NCBI GenBank assembly: GCA_036171455.1
Contig: JAVHRB010000052.1
Location: 1-38,188 of the forward strand
Length of the DNA: 38,188 nt
Origin: CAIVSN01 sp036171455
Lineage (GTDB): Bacteria > Patescibacteriota > Gracilibacteria > BD1-5 > UBA2023
Direction: 5' to 3'
Notes under the pieces: generated by a model
The model's input: only the letters and a program-made list of their open reading frames with translations
Databases searched by the model: none
What the model was told of the DNA's origin: nothing
Made by a program: the position numbers and the translations under genes
Shown here: positions 31,559-38,188 of the stretch, piece after piece
Layout: each line of letters opens with the position of its first letter
How positions within the stretch are numbered: position 1 is the first letter of the stretch

Positions 31559-31572
31559 GAGAATTCCGAAAT

Positions 31573-31666
31573 AACGCGAAATCCTTGATTATTTTTCTTT
31601 GCCTCGTTTAACGTAGCTCGGTACGTCTCATTGTGGTAATGAAATTGAGTTCAAGATTTCGTCGTT
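31573..31666. terminator. Long nested hairpin between htpX and tsaE
   Basis: AACG-CGAAATC-C-TTGA (31573-31588) pairs with TCAA-GATTTCG-T-CGTT (31651-31666) with two single-base bulges. A second hairpin, ACGTA-GCTCGG-TACGT (31611-31626), sits at the centre. T-runs follow on the plus strand (TTTTTT from 31665). It fills the gap between two convergent genes and probably ends htpX transcription; the nested architecture is unusual for a simple terminator. Confidence 0.5.
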
Positions 31667-31694
31667 TTTTGTTTTTTGCGCAGTTCGAATATTG

Positions 31695-32216
31695 CTATGC
31701 GATATTTTTATCTTGCCTTGCCGTATCCAAATAGGTAACGACAATATTTCTTGTATTCGGATTTTCCGTATCCGACAAACGTATTTCGATGTCCGGAACA
31801 AAAGTGTGTTCTAGAATTTCCGGCCATTCGATCAATTTGACAGCTAGCGGATCATCGAGGTATTCTTCACCTCAGATATTGAGAAATACCTCATACTCAC
31901 CAATTCGGTAGAGATCAAAGTGATAGAACGTTTCATTCGTCAATGGCGCGATGTACTTTTGAAAATAGGTATACGTTGGGCTTTTGATTTTTTCCCGGCT
32001 GATTCCCCTTTGGAAAAGGATTTCTTGGGTTAGGGTAGTTTTTCCTGATCCAAGGTTTCCTCGTAGAAAAATAATATCGCCTGGAAGGATATTGAGCCGG
32101 AGTTCGGGGATATCCGAAATATAATATTGCATAACGATATCATACGGAGTCAAGCATAACTGCAAGTCAATATTTGCACCGGCACGAAAAACATGGTAGC
32201 CTACGGATGAAATCAT
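31695..32216 (-). CDS. tsaE: tRNA threonylcarbamoyladenosine biosynthesis ATPase TsaE
   Basis: ATPase partner of TsaB/TsaD in making t6A37 on tRNAs that read ANN codons. The 173 residues contain Walker A GNLGSGKTTLTQ (about 53-64), the family's SPTYTYFQKY, HFDLYRIGEYE (about 100-110) and LIEWPE (about 130). TGA 31872-31874 encodes Gly115 in LNIGGEEYL; standard-code reading would drop the C-terminal third, including the conserved EWPE. It is a little longer than average because of its N-terminus. It is divergent from the pilus cluster, with 24 bp between the two ATGs. Confidence 0.92.
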
Positions 32217-32240
32217 GAAATTACTTAAAGATTTCCATCT

Positions 32241-32855
32241 ATGGCCATTACCGAAACTCAGACAGTTTCCGAAAAACTGGAGACGATCACCGAATCGTCA
32301 AACGACAAGTATACTACGAATACCCCTCCGAAATCAACCACCGGAATTTTATATGTCGTTTCTATTATCATTGCTTCGCTCGTATTGTTTTTAACCGCGT
32401 ATTTCTATTGGGAAAATTCCCAGATGGATTCGAAAATTGCTGAGGCAAACGCAAAAACTCAGGAATATCAGACGAAAATCGAAGTGTTGAAAAACGATCC
32501 CGATATCCGGGCTGGGCAACTGTTCGCGACACAAAAGGATAATATTTCCGAATCCATTACGAAATCCAATGCGGCGGTATATATCCGCGAGTTGGACAAG
32601 ATAGAAAAAGAGAACGGATTTTTTTTCAACGGATTTAATTTTTCTATGAATAAAATATCTACGGCAGTAACGGCTCAAAAGGGCATCGATACGGATGCGA
32701 TTCAGAAATTTATTAAGTTCATTGCAACATACCGTAATCCTCAGAAACCAGGAAGCGCTTCCGAAACCGGTAGTATTTTCTTGCTGAGCCCGATACTGAT
32801 GGTATCTGGAGACGAGGACAAACGAAGTATTTCCGTAGATCTCACCGTAAAATAA
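32241..32855 (+). CDS. PilN-like type IV pilus assembly protein
   Basis: A 204-residue protein with a cytoplasmic N-terminus (1-36), one membrane segment (about 37-57, YVVSIIIASLVLFLTAYFYW), a coiled-coil stretch (about 60-85) and a compact C-terminal domain. This is the layout of PilN/GspL-C type inner-membrane pilus alignment proteins, and it is followed by a PilO-like gene and pilC. Sequence similarity itself is weak, so the call rests on topology and neighbours. There is no TGA. The next gene starts one base after the stop codon. A Thr/Ser-rich N-terminus takes the place of the short PilM-binding motif of typical PilN. Confidence 0.65.
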   Translation: MAITETQTVSEKLETITESSNDKYTTNTPPKSTTGILYVVSIIIASLVLFLTAYFYWENSQMDSKIAEANAKTQEYQTKIEVLKNDPDIRAGQLFATQKDNISESITKSNAAVYIRELDKIEKENGFFFNGFNFSMNKISTAVTAQKGIDTDAIQKFIKFIATYRNPQKPGSASETGSIFLLSPILMVSGDEDKRSISVDLTVK

Positions 32856-32856
32856 T

Positions 32857-33396
32857 ATGAAAACTATTCAGCCTTTTCAGAGCAATAAACCCTCTCCGTA
32901 TCCGATGATTATCATCGTAATGTCGCTTTTCATTGCCTTTGTCTTCACCTACGATCTTTTTACCAGCTATCAGGCGAAAAACGATGAATATGCCACAGCC
33001 TTGTCAGATCAAAGTAAGGCGGGAAAACTTTTGGAAGAATTGGACGCGGTAAAAGTCGATTCTCAGAAAAATTCCTCGGAACTCAAAAAATATATTCAGG
33101 AATTTCGAGAAGACGTAATTTATGACAAGGTATTTTCCACGGTAGGTACTGATGGGAAAATTTGAACCATATCCATCAATCCAGGAGAGACGCTCACTTC
33201 TGGATTAACGCTTTCGAATATCCAATTCTCACTCCAAGTGGAAAATCTTTCCAATCTCCTTTCCTTTTTGGATCGAGCTACCGATATGAACCAGAGTCAG
33301 CGGTTTCTCATCAAATCATTGAGTTTTCCGTACGCGAGCAATAATATTTTGCCGATTTCCGTCAATGTTTCGCTTGGGATATATACCATAAAATAA
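32857..33396 (+). CDS. PilO-like type IV pilus assembly protein
   Basis: A 179-residue protein with one N-terminal membrane segment (about 17-33, MIIIVMSLFIAFVFTYDLF), a coiled-coil region (about 36-90) and a C-terminal beta-rich domain (SNIQFSLQVENLSNLLSFL, then SVNVSLGIYTIK). This resembles PilO, which pairs with PilN in the inner membrane. TGA 33163 encodes Gly103 just before TISINPGE; the standard code would remove the whole C-terminal domain. It lies between the PilN-like gene (1 bp) and pilC (4 bp), clearly one operon. Confidence 0.7.
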
Positions 33397-33400
33397 ACCT

Positions 33401-34489
33401 ATGCAAGGAGAAATTCAAGAAGTTCCCGTCTATTTTTGGAACAAGATAACGCTCAAGGAAAAAGCTGTTTTTTACGAACACTTATCCAATCTGCTCGATG
33501 GGGGAGTTACCCTTATCGAAGCGCTCCAGTCTTTTGCCGAGAAAACGGAGAACCCGTTGATGTATCGGGAAATCGCGCAACTCCTGCTTCTTATTGATTC
33601 CGGTGACGTCATGAGTATTGCGATGAAAAAATTGCCGCGCACTTTCGACGTTTCTGAGATTTCCATTATTGAAGCTGGAGAACAGTCGGGTACGATGCAA
33701 AAATCTTTTGGAAGTCTCTCGGAAGACCTGAGAAATCGAGAAGAACTTGGTCAGAAGCTCAAAGGTGCCATGGCCTATCCCGCAATTATCCTGGCATTTT
33801 TGATTTCTGCTATATTGGTTGTTATGGTGTTCGTTATTCCCAAGCTCCTTCCGCTGTTCGAAACCACGAATACAACCCTTCCGATGTCGACCCGATCGCT
33901 CATCGCCGCGTCGAATTTTGTTTCCCATCATTTCATGATTTTGATTTTCGCAATCGTTTTCGTAGGAATGATGATATTCGGATATTTGAAAACTCCTGCG
34001 GGAAAGAGAAATTTCGATGAATTTCTTATTCGGATTCCCTTGGTTGGAACGGTGTATAAGAATTATATTATCGTCCGGATTTCCACTACTCTTGGCCTCT
34101 TGCTGGGAGCGGGAATTCCTATTCTTAAAACATTGCGATTGAGTGGTTCTTCCACGGGTAACACCCTCTATGAAGAAGTATTTACTGAAATAGTACGACA
34201 GGTGGAACAGGGTAACAAGATTGCCGACAGTTTTGCCATCGTCGATCCGCAAAGCAGGTATTTTACCCGGGATTTCCTTCAGCTTATGGCGGCGGGTGAA
34301 AAGACTTCCACTATCAATAAGGTCTGTGCAAAAATTTCCGCACAGTACACCCGGGAGGTTGACAATTCTGTTGCTACCATGGTAAAATTTATTGAACCTA
34401 TTGCTATATTGATTTCTGGAGCATTCGTCGTCTGGTTCGCTTTCGCGATATTTAGCGCGGTTTTGAAAATTACCGAAACGGTCAGTTAA
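33401..34489 (+). CDS. pilC: Type IV pilus inner-membrane platform protein PilC (T2SS F family)
   Basis: Polytopic platform protein on which pilus assembly and retraction ATPases act. The 362 residues contain two GspF domains: first about 15-140 (FYEHLSNLLDGGVTLIEAL, EAGEQSGTM), second about 220-345 (RISTTLGLLLGAGIPILKTL, MAAGEKTSTI), with membrane segments near 130-150, 170-195 and 335-355. Length is slightly short of the common 400. There is no TGA and the stop is TAA. A hairpin terminator follows before the prepilin genes, so it probably ends the assembly-gene transcript or reduces expression downstream. No pilB or pilT ATPase is in the window. Confidence 0.92.
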   Translation: MQGEIQEVPVYFWNKITLKEKAVFYEHLSNLLDGGVTLIEALQSFAEKTENPLMYREIAQLLLLIDSGDVMSIAMKKLPRTFDVSEISIIEAGEQSGTMQKSFGSLSEDLRNREELGQKLKGAMAYPAIILAFLISAILVVMVFVIPKLLPLFETTNTTLPMSTRSLIAASNFVSHHFMILIFAIVFVGMMIFGYLKTPAGKRNFDEFLIRIPLVGTVYKNYIIVRISTTLGLLLGAGIPILKTLRLSGSSTGNTLYEEVFTEIVRQVEQGNKIADSFAIVDPQSRYFTRDFLQLMAAGEKTSTINKVCAKISAQYTREVDNSVATMVKFIEPIAILISGAFVVWFAFAIFSAVLKITETVS

Positions 34490-34498
34490 ATCAGATGT

Positions 34499-34526
34499 AA
34501 AAGAAGGAGCTTGCCCCTTCTTTTTT
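34499..34526 (+). terminator. Terminator or attenuator after pilC
   Basis: AAAAGAAGG (34499-34507) / CCTTCTTTT (34516-34524) form a 9-bp stem with an 8-nt loop followed by T's. The next prepilin ATG is 8 bp beyond, so partial readthrough or a separate downstream promoter is needed. Confidence 0.8.
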
Positions 34527-34533
34527 CTTTACT

Positions 34534-35136
34534 ATGTACCGCTCTCGGATACACTATCCATCAATGGATTTCACAAAAATTTCAAACGTTCCTTGGAAAA
34601 ATTCTGCTGCTTTTACGCTCGTGGAATTAGTAGTGAGTATATCGATAGCAATGATTCTTTTGATATTTTCTATCGCTCCCTACAATTTTTATGCGAACAA
34701 GGCTCGGGTGAGACTTTCTAGTGAAAGAATAGAACAATCCCTGAACAAAGCTAAACTCTTGGTAGGTACAGGGTATTCCCCTCGGGGAAACAACGTAGAT
34801 TTGGTCCTCCATTTCCGAACGGGAGAGTCAAAAATCGTACTTTCTTCTATTCCTGTGAATAGTCCCCCTATTTCCATCTCGAATTCATTACGGGTTCCCG
34901 TCGAAACGGTGGCTCTCGAGAGTAACGTCACGGTCACTCAACTCGCGAATATCGTTGGATCGAGTGGATTCGATGTTGTTTTCCGATCTCCTATGGGAAA
35001 TTCCGAAATATGGAGAACTCCTGACGATAGTAGTATTCCTGTAGTATTAACTACTCATGTTTTTTCAGGTGGTATCGTCGGTATCAAGGGAGCGTTAACG
35101 GGAACTTTGTCGAAGTCATTTCAAATTATACGGTAA
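34534..35136 (+). CDS. Type IV prepilin-like protein (minor pseudopilin)
   Basis: A 200-residue protein with a leader followed by the prepilin motif SAAFTLVELVVSISIAM: processing would fall between Ala and Phe, with Ala instead of the usual Gly at -1, and Glu at +5 present. A hydrophobic helix and a beta-rich globular part with a GspH-like layout follow. ATG 34534 gives a 26-residue leader; ATG 34564 (MDFTKISNV) gives a shorter, more usual one of 16. No TGA. The next prepilin starts 2 bp after the stop. Confidence 0.8.
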   Translation: MYRSRIHYPSMDFTKISNVPWKNSAAFTLVELVVSISIAMILLIFSIAPYNFYANKARVRLSSERIEQSLNKAKLLVGTGYSPRGNNVDLVLHFRTGESKIVLSSIPVNSPPISISNSLRVPVETVALESNVTVTQLANIVGSSGFDVVFRSPMGNSEIWRTPDDSSIPVVLTTHVFSGGIVGIKGALTGTLSKSFQIIR

Positions 35137-35138
35137 GT

Positions 35139-35864
35139 ATGCGAAACCTTTTCAATAATTCTCCTAGTATTTCGGTATCCGATTCGGATTCTGCCGGTTT
35201 CACTTTGGTGGAAATACTAATAGCCATACTCATTTTCGGATTGGGACTCATTTCCGCATTTGTCCTTTCCAATACGGCTAGCTCGCTCTCTATGCGCTCA
35301 AAACAGGAAATAATCGCGACGAACCTGCTCCGAGAACAATTGGAACTTTTCAAAAATATCCGGGATACTAATTTTTTGGCGCTCCGGAATTTTGATTCGC
35401 TCCAGGGAGTGAATCCCATATGCACCGGGAACGCGTGTAAGATAGAATATGGGTATGCTGCCTTGTGAACTCAATATTTGTCGAGTTCGAATCCTGTTTC
35501 CTACACAAAAGATGTGTTTGCAGGTTCGTCCAATATCCCGTCCACTGGTCCAGATTGGAACATAGCAAATGATACGAGAGCTCATCAGATATTGGTTTCC
35601 GCAGAAGCCACAAAACCATTTGGCAGTACCAAAGTTCGATATTGCCAAGACGACATGGGTCGGTACCGTCTCGATTGTAGCGGAACCATGAAATCTACTC
35701 CCTATTACGGATTTATTCTGGTTCAACCCCTCAAAACGAGGGGTGATTCCGTATCAGAATTCACTGTAGTCGGGGCTTTCAAAATCACTGCGTATTTTGC
35801 CACTACCGAATGAGGCTATCGAGAAATGTCGATGTCGACGGTCGTTACGGACTTTAAAAAATAA
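35139..35864 (+). CDS. Type IV prepilin-like protein (PilV-like)
   Basis: A 241-residue prepilin with cleavage motif AGFTLVEILIAILIFG (Gly19/Phe20) and a globular part with four Cys, two of them close together (ICTGNACKIEYGY), likely to form disulfides outside the cell. The NTASSLSMRSKQEIIATNLLREQLE helix region, seen in parts, is typical of PilV/GspI-like minor pilins. TGA 35466 (Gly110) and TGA 35811 (Gly225) are internal. Third from the left in a run of tightly spaced pilus genes: 2 bp to each neighbour. Confidence 0.82.
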
Positions 35865-35866
35865 CT

Positions 35867-36598
35867 ATGCCATTTTCTTATTACGTTCCGCGTCCTCATT
35901 CCAAAAATCAGGCAAATGGATTTACTCTGATTGAAATCATTGTTGCCATGACGATTTTATCCATCGTCTTGGTGAGCGTGTTCGAAATATATTCCAATAT
36001 CATCGTCATGAGCAAGCGTTTGGAACTTTCGCGAGGGCTTCAGCAGAATGCTCGGACTATCGTAGAAACGATTGCCAAAGATATACGCGATGGAGGAATC
36101 GCTTTCGAATGCTATAGCCCAAGCGTTTCTTCTCCGACCGGCTGTAATGTTTGACCGCATCCAACGGATTATACTGGAAGTGGGGTATCGATGCTCATTC
36201 TCAAAGGAACCGTAGGCTCTTGTAGCTCTGCTGTGACGGATTGTTTTATTCAGTATTTTTTGGCGGAAAAGAATGCACTCTCTGTGGAGACCGATTGTAG
36301 TAATCCTTCGGAAGCGGGTCGATGTTATATTGCCAGACGAGTTGTAATTGGAGGAATAGTCACCGGAGATACCATGAGACTCAGCGACACTTTGACGAGT
36401 ATAACACAACTGAGGTTTTTTCTGAGCGGCGTCAGCGCTGCTGGTTTTTCAAATCAGGCGGATCAGGAAGGGAAAGTGACTTTGATATTCAATCTTTCTT
36501 TAGCTCCGAGGCAGGGACTCGAACCGGAATTGGCGAAAAAATTGATTATTCCAATACAGACAACGATTACCCAAAAACTGTACCAGACTTCCAATTAG
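35867..36598 (+). CDS. Type IV prepilin-like protein (PilW-like)
   Basis: A 243-residue prepilin with cleavage motif NGFTLIEIIVAMTILSIV and the helix LQQNARTIVETIAKDIRDGG, characteristic of PilW/GspJ-type minor pilins. The globular part has six Cys. TGA 36152 encodes Gly96. The stop is TAG. It lies between the PilV-like and PilX-like genes, the order usual in minor-pilin operons. Confidence 0.82.
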
Positions 36599-36604
36599 TA
36601 AATT

Positions 36605-37552
36605 ATGAAAAAATATTCCCCGTTTTTCTCTGGTTGAACCGCTCACGATACTGGTGGTTTTTCCACAATACTGGCATTGTTGCTCACGGGATTTCTCGTA
36701 ACTTTGACGGCGGGAATCTTATTTTTGTTCCTTTCAGAAAACCGTATCAATCAATCGCTTTTTAGTGGGACTGCGGCATATCATGCTTCGGAAGGTGCTC
36801 TGGAATACGCCCTGCTCAAAATCAAGAACCATCGGGAAGGATTTTCAGATAGCCTCTGACTCAAGCAGTCGGAATGAGCGGTTCTGGAAAACAGCACGGC
36901 GCGTGATGCTAAAATCGGATATGAAATCATCGCGACGGGAACGGCATATTCGGGTACACTTACTCCAGATAGTTTCGAAATTATTCCTTTATTCTATGAA
37001 GCGGGAAAAACCCTGAAAACGGAGGATGGAAAACCATGGAAAGATCCGAGGAATCCCATGAACGAGATTCCGCCAAAATCTTTTGATTCGAGGATTTCTA
37101 CTCCGAATTTTACCCTGAATATAATGAGTGGAGATAGAGCGGTTTGGAATGTTATCGGAAATGAGGATTTGGTGGGTACTACTTTTGGGATTTCATGAAT
37201 TTTGTATCGTACTGCCCCGAGTACTGTAACTCCATGAGTTCAGTCTCAAGTTGGAAATATCGATATTTCATCGATGGGGACTTTTCGAAAATATAATGGA
37301 GGTATACTTACTGAGACCACGAAAAATATTGGGGCTTTCTTGGGAACCTATGTGGAAAATTATCTTGTTTTATATAATCCAAGCGCAGTTCCGATGGAAT
37401 ATACCATTTCCGCATCTACCCCGTTTACTTTGCCAAAAACGCAAATCGTTGCAAGTGGGAAGCTCGGGGATTCCATTATCAACCTACAAATGACGGAGGA
37501 TAAGTCCCGATTGTACGATATTCTCAAATACAGTCTATTCGTACCGAATTAG
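36605..37552 (+). CDS. PilX-like pilus assembly protein
   Basis: A 315-residue protein with an N-terminal GFSTILALLLTGFLVTLTAG membrane helix followed by NRINQSLFSGTAAYHASEGALEYAL (given in part), the PilX-like N-terminal layout, without the FTLxE cleavage motif. Five TGA codons (36635, 36857, 36875, 37196, 37235) are Gly, the highest density in the window with ftsK and the SLH gene; under the standard code it would be invisible. The stop is TAG. It completes the set PilV/PilW/PilX and is followed by tRNA-Gln. Confidence 0.72.
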
Positions 37553-37582
37553 AAGATATCATTTGAAAAAGCAACATGAAAT

Positions 37583-37610
37583 TTGCCATTCACAATATTT
37601 TTACTATTAT
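37583..37610 (+). promoter_or_regulatory. Predicted promoter of tRNA-Gln
   Basis: TTGCCA (37583-37588), 16-bp spacer, TATTAT (37605-37610). The predicted start, near 37617, is about 8 nt before the tRNA 5' end. The -35 hexamer is the same as that of the L25 promoter. Confidence 0.55.
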
Positions 37611-37624
37611 CTGCCAGCTCATAT

Positions 37625-37698
37625 TGGGAATTCGCCAAGTGGTAAGGCTCCGGACTCTGACTCCGGCATCGGGGGTTCGAATCCCTCATTCCCAACCA
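37625..37698 (+). tRNA. tRNA-Gln (anticodon CUG)
   Basis: Cloverleaf: acceptor TGGGAAT/ATTCCCA, D-arm GCC-AAGTGGTAA-GGC, anticodon arm CCGGA-CTCTGAC-TCCGG with anticodon CTG (reads CAG), short 4-nt variable loop, T-arm GGGGG-TTCGAAT-CCCTC (one G-U pair), discriminator A and encoded CCA. The D-arm and acceptor resemble bacterial tRNA-Gln. It is not the UCA-anticodon tRNA-Gly needed to read TGA, which must lie elsewhere. Confidence 0.95.
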
Positions 37699-37704
37699 TT
37701 ATTA

Positions 37705-37747
37705 TCAAACACAAAACCAGACCCTCGCGATCTGGTTTTGTGTTTGA
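37705..37747. terminator. Strong hairpin terminator after tRNA-Gln
   Basis: A perfect 17-bp inverted repeat (37705-37721 and 37731-37747; core AAAACCAGA/TCTGGTTTT) with a 9-nt loop CCCTCGCGA starts 7 bp after the tRNA CCA end. The T-run is inside the 3' arm. Confidence 0.85.
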
Positions 37748-37958
37748 TTGGGAGTCGTGTGAGAAGAGTTCAAAACTCCAGTCTTCCGGTTCGTCCACGG
37801 AGCGGCGAAGCGATAAAAAACCAATGATTTGGCTTTTTAGGCAAGGTGTTTCCCGAAGCGAACATCCGATTTCCGGAGAAATAGGTGCGAAATGAGAAAA
37901 AAGAATCCTTTATGTACAAAATGTATTCTACTAGCTACGTTTCGTTCGTAATTTAAAC
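37748..37958. other. Intergenic stretch without a supported gene
   Basis: About 210 bp between the tRNA terminator and the last pilin promoter. A weak hairpin (AAAAACCAA / TTGG-C-TTTTT, about 37817-37840) is visible. Short open frames exist but show no family motif or start context. The stretch 37780-37815 is more G/C-rich than its surroundings. I see no known RNA here. Confidence 0.4.
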
Positions 37959-37986
37959 TTGAAAATCATATGTATTATACGATAAT
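37959..37986 (+). promoter_or_regulatory. Predicted promoter of the right-edge prepilin
   Basis: TTGAAA (37959-37964), 16-bp spacer, GATAAT (37981-37986). If used, transcription starts near 37993, which would make ATG 38011 rather than ATG 37987 the translation start. Confidence 0.5.
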
Positions 37987-38188
37987 ATGTCCGTTCTTTA
38001 TCGATCTTTTATGTTTTTACAAAAAATACATCCATATTCTAAAAAGTTATTCCCAGGTTTCACCCTTGTAGAACTCATCGTTGTTATCACTATACTTGCT
38101 ATTCTCGGTACTATAGGATTCATCTCTATCCAAGGATATTCCTCCTCTGCCCGGGATTCTGCTCGAGTCTCTGACGTAGCTACTATCA
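37987..38188 (+). CDS. Type IV prepilin, major-pilin-like (partial, runs off right edge)
   Basis: 67 codons are visible. A leader rich in basic residues ends in the classic motif PGFTLVELIVVITILAILG (cleavage Gly/Phe, Glu+5), with the hydrophobic assembly helix and then GYSSSARDSARVSD. This is closer to consensus than the other prepilins here, and it stands apart with its own promoter behind the tRNA terminator, which would fit a major pilin (inference). Start ATG 37987 (32-residue leader) or ATG 38011 (MFLQKIHPYSKK; 24-residue leader, better placed relative to the promoter). No TGA in the visible part. Confidence 0.82.
   Translation, partial: MSVLYRSFMFLQKIHPYSKKLFPGFTLVELIVVITILAILGTIGFISIQGYSSSARDSARVSDVATI

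Noticed and set aside
4128..37552. Widespread pseudogenes or sequencing frameshifts
   Set aside because: The breaks are all TGA codons with the frame unchanged on both sides, never TAA, TAG or a shift, and many coincide with conserved Gly. Reassignment explains all of them.
37625..37698. tRNA that could read UGA
   Set aside because: The anticodon loop CTCTGAC gives anticodon CUG, so it is tRNA-Gln and not the UCA tRNA-Gly.
1..38188. UGA as selenocysteine or tryptophan
   Set aside because: There are too many sites, no recognisable SECIS-like elements after the codons, ordinary TGG Trp codons are used, and family alignments call for Gly.
1..38188. CRISPR arrays, prophage or transposase genes
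   Set aside because: No regularly spaced short repeats, and no transposase, integrase or phage structural motifs, were found in any frame, including with table 25.

Overview
The window looks like a chromosomal segment of a Patescibacteria (CPR) bacterium of the Gracilibacteria/Absconditabacteria (BD1-5/GN02/SR1) type. The main evidence is genetic: about 52 TGA codons lie in frame inside otherwise intact genes, every gene I can define ends in TAA or TAG, and many of these TGAs sit exactly where the protein family has a conserved glycine (Clp, MurE, MurA, FtsK, HrcA, SLH domain). That is translation table 25, UGA = Gly. Under the standard code most genes here would look like broken pseudogenes; under table 25 they are full length. 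All CDS coordinates below use table 25.

Layout. 1-1537 (-): a secreted beta-propeller/S-layer-homology protein running off the left edge. 1765-4007: three hypothetical genes. 4128-10919 (+): a 2263-residue membrane-anchored bacterial alpha-2-macroglobulin with a thioester motif. 10992-13305: a hypothetical gene, then peptide deformylase and a short MurE transcribed divergently from an inverted-repeat promoter. 13351-15995: a small membrane protein (-), a TPR membrane protein and the replicative helicase DnaB (+). 16005-21397 (-): an overlapping three-gene unit made of a ClpC-type AAA+ ATPase and two large exported proteins of unknown function. 21718-22221 (-): a membrane protein, separated from clpC by a 153-bp inverted-repeat element. 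22375-24585 (+): FtsK. 24840-25469 (-): hypothetical. 25644-28799 (+): HrcA, MurA, a small membrane protein and a PrsW-like intramembrane protease. 28803-29441 (-): a winged-helix regulator. 29554-31558 (+): ribosomal protein L25, a thioredoxin-fold protein with a Cys/Gly tail, and HtpX. 31695-32216 (-): TsaE. 32241-38188 (+): a type IV pilus cluster (PilN-like, PilO-like, PilC, three prepilins, a PilX-like protein, then tRNA-Gln and a further prepilin at the right edge).

Together the genes cover envelope and wall (MurA, MurE, alpha-2-macroglobulin, SLH protein), division and replication (FtsK, DnaB), protein quality control (ClpC, HtpX, PrsW-like, HrcA, deformylase), translation (L25, TsaE, tRNA-Gln) and pili. 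Shine-Dalgarno motifs are almost absent. The recognisable promoters share a 16-bp spacer, and several genes have a -10 box so close to the ATG that leaderless transcripts are likely. No CRISPR array, transposase, integrase or rRNA gene was seen. Three nested inverted-repeat elements lie between genes.
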